DNA of 64,000 bases, from positions 4,349,301 through 4,413,300 of the forward strand of contig NC_087390.1 in NCBI RefSeq assembly GCF_963675165.1, read 5' to 3'. The notes beneath the pieces were generated by a model that was not told where the DNA came from, did no database searches, and saw only the letters and a list, made by a program, of their open reading frames with translations. The stretch comes from Halichondria panicea. Its lineage: Eukaryota > Porifera > Demospongiae > Suberitida > Halichondriidae. Positions 45,301 to 57,300 of this stretch are shown here, piece after piece. Every line of letters begins with the position of its first letter. The stretch's first letter is position 1. Both the position numbers and the translations under genes were made by a program.

Positions 45301-48300
45301 GAAATTAAGCACACTATTTTCTTTTTTTTCTTAACATGTTACTGATCTCAACCGTGCCTCGAGCTGTGTCTGCTATTTGGGGCGTGTATCACCAGAAATT
45401 TGGAATGGTATCAGACACACCTTACGGTGACTGACATACAAAAACACATAACAAAAAAGAAATTTGATACACATGCTACAGAAATAGCATATGCTTTGGT
45501 GTGTGGGCTTTGAAGTTCATTGAGCCCAAGATCAAGTTACAGCAATAATTACAAAAAATTGATGCTCGAAACTATAATTAGTGTGGTCAAAACAAAAAAT
45601 TCCTCTATTACATTGAAGTATCAGATATAAGTCATATGAGGATGTGATATTTTATTGCAGGCATCTAATCAAGCAACTTCAAAGAGCCATATGGTACCAT
45701 ACTTGGCTAGAGACAGACATAAAACTGTTGCAACTCAATCCAGAATATGGAATTTTAACAATGAAGCCATGTCTATGCATGACACCATAACAAGTAGTAG
45801 CAATTACACACCACCAGTAGTGCTCTTGAGTTTAGTTCTAGTACTGAGCTTGTTTTAGTTACACAGTCAACAGTGTGTACATAAGTCGAGTAAAATGATT
45901 TACAAAGTGAACTATCTGACACTGATCATCGCAGCAGTCACTGTGGTACGTAAATGCAATGTGTACTTATGCTAGAAAGATGCTTATACAAAACTATGCT
46001 GCTCCAAATAGACTCAATCATGAAGCCCTTCGCCAAACTTGAATATCGAATATGATAATCATATGTGTGACTGTACCTAACACTCAGTGAATTACTAATT
46101 GTTGGCTTCGATCCTTACAGGGCATCATCCAGGCTGACTACATTTTCGAAGTCCAGTTTCACTCATACAAAAACCCAACACAAAGATCTCAAGCTAACAA
46201 TGGTTGCTGTGATGCCAACAGCCAGTTAGAATGCCGTAGTGCTTGCGACACCTATTTGTACATTTGTTTGACGCAGGCTTCAAACATGCAAGTAAGTGTT
46301 CCGGCAATTTCCCAAGAGTGTCCATTTGGGTTCCTACAGACTGACCTTCTTGTTAATAGAAATGGAGACAATGTTGTATTCAGTGAAGGAGGTAGCTTGG
46401 ATGTCAGTGGGAATACTAACCCTTCCAACTTTCAGAGCCAAGGACCATGGCTGGTGAGTATTCACATAATACATAGAGCTTTCAATATTATTATAGTGTC
46501 GATCTACATGTAGCTCATAGTTGAACCGTAAGATATTTTCCATTATTTTTTGGCTTCCATGTATCGGATCATGTCAATATTTTGCTCAATAACACGACTT
46601 TACAGGGCACAATACAGCTGATAATTCAGTCGTATGATCGCGACACTGGAAATGATGACTACATTGACATTGAGTTTATTAACCTGATTGACTTAGATGT
46701 TGAGGCAGCTACTTTCACACAGAGTAAACTATACATTGGAACATTTCAGTTATCGACGTACGAATTGAGTTTTCGAGTAAATTGTGCTCAGAACTACTAC
46801 TGTAGTGATTGCAATACATTCTGCATAAGTAGGAATGATTCTTTCGGTCACTACTACTGCAAACAAGATGGAAGTATAGAGTGCTTCCAAGGCTATATGG
46901 ATCCTTCTACAAACTGCACACAGTGTAAAACATCTGAAGGATGCTGTAAGTTATCAACTATAGCCTTGATGTATCATGCAGGGTTGGAACAACTTCCAGT
47001 GGGTTCTGATTGCTCTTGTTTTATTCCAGGGCCTTTTGGTCATAATTGATCTGAAACATGATGCACCAGCACCTAAACATATCAGTATGGGCCTCAAATT
47101 TGCGCACAGCCCTATAAACATAAATTTGATCCCATACTTGATGTCCTATAATTAATTATCCAATTGCTGTAATAGTAAATAGTGGCCATAATAAGTTCAG
47201 TTTTCCCGTCATCAATATAAAAGCCATAGTAACTTTGTATTCCCTACAGTGTCAGTGGGAGGATACTGCACAGAGCCATATGAATGCCTGTGCTTGGAGG
47301 GCTACTTCGGAGAAAACTGTACAGTAGCTACTGGGAACCACTTCACAGGTACACAGTCTAACACACATTCCTGTAAATGTACGCAGTGTCACGTGTAGTA
47401 GAGGAAAAAATCATTCAGTATAGTATACAGATTACTGTGCTGCAATAATTATGCCACCTTTGTAATACTATATGCATGCACATGGATGGTAATCAGTGAC
47501 ATGGACACTGTACAGTCTCAATGTAATAAATCAGGCATATAGCGGGTAATTTTCGTGGGGCAAAATATTCGTTATTTTCGTGGGCAAGCTGACCGCCACG
47601 AAAATTTCCCCCACGAAAACGTAGGCATGGTTTACCATAATGCATGTAATCAATGAATTCAAACGAATTTGTTTACTCACAAAAATCACCGTGTTCTATA
47701 GTTACATTTTTTACCCCTGAAAATGACCCACTATACGGTATATCGTTTTTCTCACAGAGCTGACAGGTGCTATAGCCGGTAGCACTGTAACTGTGTTATT
47801 CCTGTTAATTGCAAGTCTGGGAGTTGTTCTCTGTACAGTGGTGGTATACAAAAAGAAAAAGCAATCTATCTCAAGTAAGTATACGTACATACAATGCAGT
47901 CTTTAAAATTGTATGGGTGCAATGAACAATATCTTTACTTTGAACAGCTCTACATTTATATGGTTTACAATTCTTCTTCTGGAGCACCTACGTATTCTTA
48001 TATGTAGGTGCTTCAGATTCTACAATGCATTACTTTAAAAACTGAGTACATAATTATGACCAAGAGGTATCTAAAATACATGTACCATGTGTATATAATA
48101 CTGAAAGTAAAATGCTAAAGTTTAGGGATTGATATTTTTTGATAGACATGGGAGAAGGAGGGTTTCAAGAGAATGCTACCTACATTGATTTCATACAAAG
48201 AGGTGAGAATAAAGCAAGTTTCTTTGGGATAAATTTGTGAACAACCATATTATTCTTTTGCACAGACAGCTTGAATAGAAGCGTTGAGCTAGTGATTTCA

Positions 48301-51300
48301 TCAGGATCAAACTATTCACTGGACCCACCTCCTACTGGACATATCAAAAAGCTTGCAGTATCCCATAATGAGACATATCAGGACCCACATTATATTGGAA
48401 GTAATCACCCTACCCACAGTGAAAATATTATCGCTTTATCGGACACTGATTCAAGCATGTCATTACAAAGAGCTCGCTCTTCAAATATCGAGCAAATTAC
48501 TACAACAGTTGATGATCAGGATTTATCTCTTGAAGAAATGCCAATGAAGAGAAACAACAGCTATAGAATGTTAGACATTGAGGCCCTAGCAGGAAACTCT
48601 GAAGGAGGACAGGATAGCATTTACAGCTACCCCAAATTGAAACCGACACATACTCAACTACAAGATCATGGGTACACGACTATTGGTACGAAAACGAATA
48701 GCAATTCTGACTCATATTCAAAAATCGAGCTGTCAAACATGTACGAGAATATTTCAAGTGAAGATAACATGATGCATAATGAAATGTACGGGGCTTCAAT
48801 GAGATCAGAAGAAAGCTCTGTAACTGGTTTGTTTGACCCATATATGAACGATAGAGAAAATGTTACTCCTCATAAGTAGACATATCATATATCATGTAGG
48901 GCAGAAATGTGTAGGAGAAGACCAATAAAAAGCCATGATAGTTATATGTAACTTTCACCATGCAAATGTTCAATTTTAAAAGATTCTTTTAGTGCCCCTT
49001 GGAAGGGCGATATAAATCATAATTATTAACATGGAGTATGGCAATGAACTTACGAGCATGTTTGTGCCACTCTCGATAAAGACACTACATCCAAATAGCT
49101 GAAGATGTACTGAATGATCTCATCCTGTATATGAAGGGAAAAGTAACAGTTATGTAATTAAACGCAACACATATGCAGCGCTAACCATGTATAAATTGTG
49201 ACAGGGGATTTCCACAAAATATTACACCACTGCATGTTTGTGTATACTACTGTAATACCAGTCAACCCATTACGCTTGGAGTATATCATTTTTAAAATAC
49301 CTACTTTGCATGATCATCAGTTCGTACTTACAGAGAGGGTTCCAAAGTACCCCCATTTCTCAAATTCCTCATCTTCGCTGTTAATGGAGGTCTGTCTGTC
49401 TGCAAGTGACAACTGGCGCATCAGACGAGCAGTCACGTCAACTTGGAAACCCTCGGCACGATCCACTCTCGTTCGGGAATCTGCAAATAATTATATAAAC
49501 GTCAGAATGACACACATATACAGGAAAATATATAAAAGACGGGCATTAAGCATAGAATCTGTATTCAAGTATTTTTCATAATGTTGTCATAACTTTGTCA
49601 TACTTCACTGAAATTTAGAGTTTCATAATCTATTATACCATTGGATAATAAAATACAAGTTATACTTACAAGCAACAAATACTACATGCAGGCGTATGGT
49701 AGGGCAAACAACAATGAATCGAGTATTATTATGAAGCACTAGTCCAGTACAGCAGCTGTACATGTGTATAACAATTACTCAAATTAAAAGTTAACTTCGA
49801 TTAAACATGTAACACAAGTGTAAATAATTATTGAATACAGAACGGAATTCTAGTTATTAATGCATGGAGTGTATTCATTCGGATTAATTAAACGATCTGG
49901 AACACTGTTCTCATCTGTCAAAATCTGACTTTTCGAGACCTTCGTGAAGATATGAAATCGGCAACATTTGATGAATGAGGCAATAAATGTCCACGAAACA
50001 TAGCACACAAAGTAAGCAAAGGGTGCACAAATAGAAATGTATGGCACCACCTTCGATATATTATTATATGCACGGATGTAGACGAATATACCCACTGTAA
50101 GGCCAAACAGTAACCATGCAAAGGAGTCAAGTGTGTTGTATTTGTCAATTCGATATGGGCGCAGGGCAGCAACTACTGCAGACATTATGCAAGCTATAAC
50201 TTGATACACCAGAGAATAGTATATTTGATTGATTGAAAATACCAGCACAATCCTCAACAGAAGGTAAAGTCCAGCAAACCAGCGATAGTCTCTTGTACCT
50301 GGGGTAGTGCCGTTCTTGAAACAGCCCTGAAGTATGTTAGCCATCTCGTGAAGTAAGGTACACCTGATTCTACAAAAGTGAAGACATCTCTGGAAGATAC
50401 GAATTTGGTAGAACAAGATAAAAATTGTTGGGAGAAAAACCATGGTAACAAGAACAAAAATAGAAACACCAAAATAAGCAGCATAGTGGCTATTTGAGCT
50501 CACGCCATGGCCATGAATACTTGCGTTGTAGAACAGTGTATATGTTTGGTTACCATATTTATCAAAAACAGGCACTGTCTGAAGAAGATACAGTGAAATA
50601 GAACTAAATTTACAGTAAGAAAGTAGTATAAAAGTAGCAAATGCATTCATAACAGATCCTTTCAACTCCCAACTCCTACGACACCGTGCAAAACACTTAC
50701 GAAACGGTTTCCAACAAACCACCAATATCTTGCATCCTTTGTCATGTATGGTTATGCACAAGTACACAGCAACAGTGAATAAGATCGGGTAAAGCGCTAC
50801 AAGGTATTCCAATGCCAACACAGTGAGCATACTCATATCAGAACTGATACAAAATGATGGAATTAGAAAAGTGAAAAAGTCCAAACTGAAAATACCATAG
50901 ATGCTGGCAACAAAATCTAAAAGGATGTTATAGGAACCATTGGCAAAAGAAATAGGATTGTTGCTGATGATAGTGTTGACAATTTGGGCCGCAATTACAA
51001 ATGCGTTCAAAGCAGGAGATGCTACATTAATATGGAAAGCAATGACCAGCACACAAAACCCTGTCGATGGAATGATAAACCTGACAAAGAAGAGAATCCA
51101 TCCATAAGGATAAACCAAACACTCTTTACACTCTCTGTAGTACGAGAAGACAGCTGGTCCCAGTCCTGGTTTGCACTGACTACACAGTACCCCAGTGCGA
51201 TTCAGAGGCCCACACATCACCTCATTCAGTTTAGAAACATTAGATGGCATCGTACGAAACTGGCCAAATGAAGAGTTTCTACCAGTATACGGACATTGAC

Positions 51301-54300
51301 CAAAGTATTCGATATCTTGATCGCTGTCATAAGTGAGGCAATGACCATCAATTATGTGTACAGTCATTGTATTCGGTAATTGAGAGCATTCAAGTAAATT
51401 TTTCACCTGTACTCCACACTTACACTCATCTGAGCCAGCTGTCTTATGAAACCAAGTGGGACAACATCTACTTCTCACCGTCGTCAACAGCAATGTACAA
51501 AATAGAACTATAACGTGTCTCATAAAGAAAATCATAACACTTACTCTTTGCCACACAAAATATTAATCGGCTTAGGTGCAACTCTAAAACAGCACTAAAA
51601 CATCCAATCAAAGTTTGCACTACTACTATAAAGGAATAACCTGCCAGAATCATTATCTTACTTTTAGTTTCAATCAAAACAACCACACAAAATATTAATT
51701 GGCTTAGTTGCACTCAAAAAAGCACTCACACTAAAAAAGCACTCACACTAAAACAGCACTAAAACATCCTACTATTATATAAAGGAATAACCTGTCCAGA
51801 ATCATTATCAGTTTCAATCAAAACAACCCACACAATCTTACTACCGTATAGAAGGTAATTTTCATGGAGCAAAATATTCGTGGTTTTCGTGGTTGAAGGT
51901 CTGACCATGAATATTTTACCTACGAATGAAGCGACCTTGCCTACCTTTACATGCAGTGCAAGCAGCAACCACGAAAATAATTACCCACGAAAATGTCTCA
52001 ATAATTATTGCTGAACACAAATATTTTGTCCCCCGAAAATTACCCGCTATACGGTACTAGGGATACACTGGAGTGCAAACCTCGCTATGCTTGCGCATGT
52101 TTAATACACATAGGAATAATTTATAGCAGATTTGTATAATGCTTACAAAACTCTCTGGCTCTGAACTTGTCTATGGCCTAATCTGGACCTAATAATCGTC
52201 ACATAAGAAAGCTAGGTCTATGTGCATTCAATCTGGTAAAGACGTCTAATGGTCGACACACAAGAAAGCTAGATTTAAGTTCGACCGTCCAGGCTCCGGT
52301 TTAGCCACTCCTGGCTGTTGCTGGGGTCTAAGACTGTGAGTCGATGTCCCCCAAGACTCCACGCCAAGTATCAAAGCCTACATGTTCACCAGAGTCCAGG
52401 TAGAGCTCCTTTTGCCTCGACGTCAACCACCACCACCACCACCACCGCCACCGCCATGGAAAATCTTGATAGGATCCGAACATAACCTTGCTTCGCTCGG
52501 AATAACTATTAAACTTGCGTACCATAGAGTATAAGAACGTAATGATTAAGCTGAAAACAGTATATAACCTTTATCTTGATCTACAAAAAAAAACTCAATT
52601 ATATATCTACTACTCAACTGAGACAAGAAACCAGTATTGCACAATACTACTGCCTGATTGTTACGTACTTTATAAGAATTTAATGCACAGGAGGAATTAA
52701 TGGAGTGTACTCGTTAGGATTCACGATACGATCGGGAAGCTGATTGTCATCTTGCTCAGGGGCAGTCCTCTTCTTGCACTGTGATCGACACCACTTGTAT
52801 GCTGACACAGCAATAATCCACACAAACAGGCAGACAGAATACAGTAGTGGAACGCACACAACAATATACATCATTCCATTCCAAATAATGTTGCCAGTCC
52901 TCGCTAGATTGAAGACATAGAATGAAGTTGCAAACAAAAACAATAGCCAAAAAAATACGTCAAGATTGTTACCCCACTCTAACCTGTACGGCCGTAGTGC
53001 AGCCACTATTACAGACATTGCACCAGATAAAAGTAGGTACACAAGAAGATGATACTGTTGGTTGATGAAGAATATTATCAATAATCGTAGAAGAAAGTAG
53101 AGTCCAGCAAACCAGCGATAGTCTCTTGTACCTGGGGTAGTGCCATTCTTGAAACAGCCCTGAAGTATGTTAGCCATCTCGTGCAGTAAGGTACACCTGA
53201 TTCTACAATAGTGAAGACATCTCTGGACAGTCCGAAACTGGTAGAACAAGAGGAAAAAAGCTGGCAATGTGATCATTACACCTACAAACAAGGCAAGGGC
53301 TTGATAGTGTTTGTATTCAATGGAATGTGTGTCATAATTTGCATCAAAATAAAGAACATCTCTGATATTTCTGGTATCCCCAAACACATAATGCATAGGA
53401 ATTCGTTGGGAAAGGCGAAGTGAGATGGTACAAAATTTGCAATAGGAGAGTAGGATGAAAGTAGAAAACGCATTAATGACTGATCCTTTCAATCCCCAGG
53501 GTCTCCATACCACCTTCACAAAACATTTGTGGAATGGCCGCCAACATACTACTAGCACTCTGCACCCACTGTCATGTGCTACAATAACTGAATATACAGC
53601 TGCTGTGAAGAGGATCGGGTATAGCGCCACTAGATACTCCAACGCAAGGATAGCCGGCATGCTTATTTCTTCACTGATGCAAAACGAAGGTATAAGATTA
53701 TTGAAGAAATCAAGGCTGAGAAAGCCATACAAATCAATAACGAAACTGCTGAATGAATAGGAACTAGCCTGGCCTGCAATGAATGGGTTATTGCTGACAA
53801 TGTTATTGAGTAATTGAACTGCTATTAACAATCCATTACAGTATGGAGATGCCACATTGATTCTAAAAGCAATAACGACTATGCAAAACAACGTAAGAGA
53901 GACAAAGAGCCTCACAAAGAAAAGAATCCATCCATAAGGATAATCCAAACACTCTTTACACTCTCTGTAGTACGAGAAGACAGCTGGTCCCAGTCCTGGT
54001 TTGCACTGACTACACAGTACCCCAGTGCGATTCAGAGGCCCACACATCACCTCATTTAGTTGAGACACATTTTGAGGAAGAGTAAAAAAGGTGAGCAAGG
54101 GAGCATTGGCATTATACGGGCAATCTCCGAAAATTTCAGTGCCATCGTCACTAATTGTCAGACAAAATCCTGAAAATATTGAAACATTTTTCGACAACGG
54201 ATCACAGTTTAACCTGCTGAGCTGAACTTCACAAACGCAGTTTCCTGGTTCAAGCTCTTTAAACCATGTTGGACAGCTATGACTGGCAGCTACAGAAACT

Positions 54301-57300
54301 AAATGAATTGCGATGAGAAACAAAATAATCTTTAATTGCCTTAGGGTCATCTTACTATCTGTTGAGGTATACACTGCTAGCTCACTGAAACACCACGGCT
54401 TATCCTTTTCAGGTATATTTAAACAGCTCAAATCAAGTCGAAAGAAAAACTTGTGACATAGGTTTACATATCTAATGTTTCAAATTTCAAAGCCAGTTAT
54501 TGGAGGGGGCCTACACCTAATGTTTCCAGAAGTACACAAAATTATGTCTTAAAAGTGAAATGAGGGTGGCTATATTTGCATTCATGATGCTTGTATACAA
54601 ACAGAGTAAGGTGCTTTGAACTTCCATATACGATTAAAGTACTTCAAAAGACCAGAATGTCTTCATTTTGCAGTTGGGAAATTTCCTTGCAAACTTTTTG
54701 CTGATACTAGTTTTAATTTAATAATCACTCGCTACCTACATGTGTACACGCATGAAAATAACCAGAACACGCCAGAAAAAGCTGTTAGTAAGGAATGATA
54801 CCCTCAGAGAAACAGCATGAATACGATACCATTACTAGAATGTTTTGCGAACATCAAACATATGCGAACTTTACAGGTATTGATCACTTTGCAAAGCAAA
54901 ACCTAAAAGTAACTAGTGTTCAAGCTGGCGCTGTGCTAATGCCTCTCGCCATGTTTTTGCTTTCGCTCAAAAGTATTAGAGTGTTATATTAGTTTCTATA
55001 ATGAATTTTATATTAAAGTTAGCTTACCTATATAAAGTCACTGAGAAGAAAAGACTTATTTACATGCATCTATTGTTGTTATTTATTGTATTATGTGGCT
55101 TACCAGGACCTCAAGAAAGAAGAAAATTGATTCTTCCAGGATCTGTAGTTCAGTGTATATAATATCAGACCTGTGTACATGCATATTGTTATCTATATTG
55201 TTATATGGTAGTGTTTTGTGGCTTACCAGGCCCTCAAGACAAAGATGATTCTGCCAGGAGGATCTGGATCTGGATCTTGGTTTCTCACACGTGGGGAATG
55301 AGCGCGCATGCGCATTACATCCACAGGAATAATAAAGGGTGTGTCCAAACAGATCAATGGCTACTGCTAGCTAGCTGTTTTAACAGATATTTTCTGAGTC
55401 TTGTAGCTAACAAAAAGCTAGCGCTTTAGTGCAAGGCTAACTCATATGTTGAATAGAAAGTATGTGCGGACAGATGATGCTATGAAAGATTCTGAAGAGA
55501 CTGCAACAGCCTTCAATGTGAGTCAAACTAGCCATAACTCGAGAAAGAAGCTTTAGTTTGCTAATCCACGAATCAAAATCCAAGAGAACGTGGCTAGAAG
55601 CCTATAGAAGCTGTTAGTTTTCGTCGCATTGCAACCGTTGAGCAGTTACAGCTGGAACAGACACACAGACACACAGACACACACACACACACACAGTCAG
55701 CTTTACCGTATCCCTCGTGCGGCTACGCCTCGAGGCATAATTACACAAGATCTTTGACAGATTGCACATTTTTCTGTTGATTTGGCTCATTTGCAAGGTT
55801 TTTCACCAGCAAAATATGTAGAGCAATAGGTAACTCCATGCATAATTATACATGTACAATGTACACATCAATTTCCTCTCCTAACAAATGAACACACCTC
55901 CTGGATCTTCTCCCACCATCTCTACCGCGTCCAGTTCGGTGTAGTAGTCACACTCTTCACTGTTGAACTCCAGTCTAAGCAGACTGTATGCATAGAAAAC
56001 AAACTTAAACTAGAGCACTGAAGTACAAACCCTCGGCTGGTGACATGATTATAAAGAAACCAGAGTAGTGATATAATGCAGTGCATGTAGCGTGTATGGC
56101 AACTCAAGAGCAATAAAACTAAACCAGATTGGAGACGCATGTGCATGATAAAACATTTGAGAACAGTGGTACATGAGACATGCATTGTGAAAACCTGGAG
56201 TCGTAGAGAAGTATGGCTCCTGAGTCAGTCAACAACCAGTCACAATTCTAGCTTTCTACTTTAGTGACCCTATTCCATTGTTCCTGGTACGGGATCACTT
56301 CAGCTGCAAATACGTAGTCTGCCACGTGTAGCTAGTTAGGCTGCCAACGTGCAAGTTCAAGCTTCTTAGCTTTTGCTCGACAAAGAAGCTTTAACATCTA
56401 AACCAAGATAATGTTGTGTGAAGGCTATCCATGCTGTAAACGCAGTGCTGTGGCATCCAGGTGAGTAGAAAAGGCTATCACAAACAAACAAACAAACAAA
56501 CAAACAGACTACTATACCCGTGGCCGTGCCTCGGGTAATAATTATTATTATTACGGGAAAAATACTGCCGCATGTTTAAATATTGATCATTTCACAGTAC
56601 GAGCGGTAGTCCTTTATTACTAACATGCAGCACAGTATTGCAGTAAGAAATTTCTAAACCATACATGCACATAATAAATAAGTTCAGCAAATCACAGTGA
56701 ACGTACTTGGTTGGAAAATCAATCTTCCTTATGGGTGGAGAAAAGATTCGAGATTGTTTAGGCACGGCTGAGCACTGAGGAGGTCCATCCCACAAGGTGA
56801 TCCATCTGTACCAACACAACTTCATGAATTAGACAGAGCTAGAGCTAAAAATACAGTCTGTGGGTTATCCTGAGGATGTGAGTTACCCCTACAGCTTACA
56901 CAGTGTAAATGTGACCTATACATCTACATGTACCCGATGTCCTCAACCAAGTCCTAACTCAACACAAGCACAATTCAATCGAAGAAATCAAGACTGTTAA
57001 GGCTACCATACAACAGGCAACTTTCAGGCAATTCATTGTCTACAATGGTCTCGTATATGTTACAAATTGCCTACAATCTATTGCATGCAAATTGTTGCCT
57101 GACACTACCCATGTTGTCATAATTATCTGAACACATATCGAAATGGTCATTTGTGAGTGGCAGAGGTAGTGAACTGATCAATGTGTTAGAAGAGAGACCC
57201 TGCGTTTACAATATAAAGTTCATTTTCCGTTCCAAATGACTCTATTTTAATGATTTCCCCTCCTTTTCCCCCTTAGTGTCGCAACCAGTAGAACAGAGCT

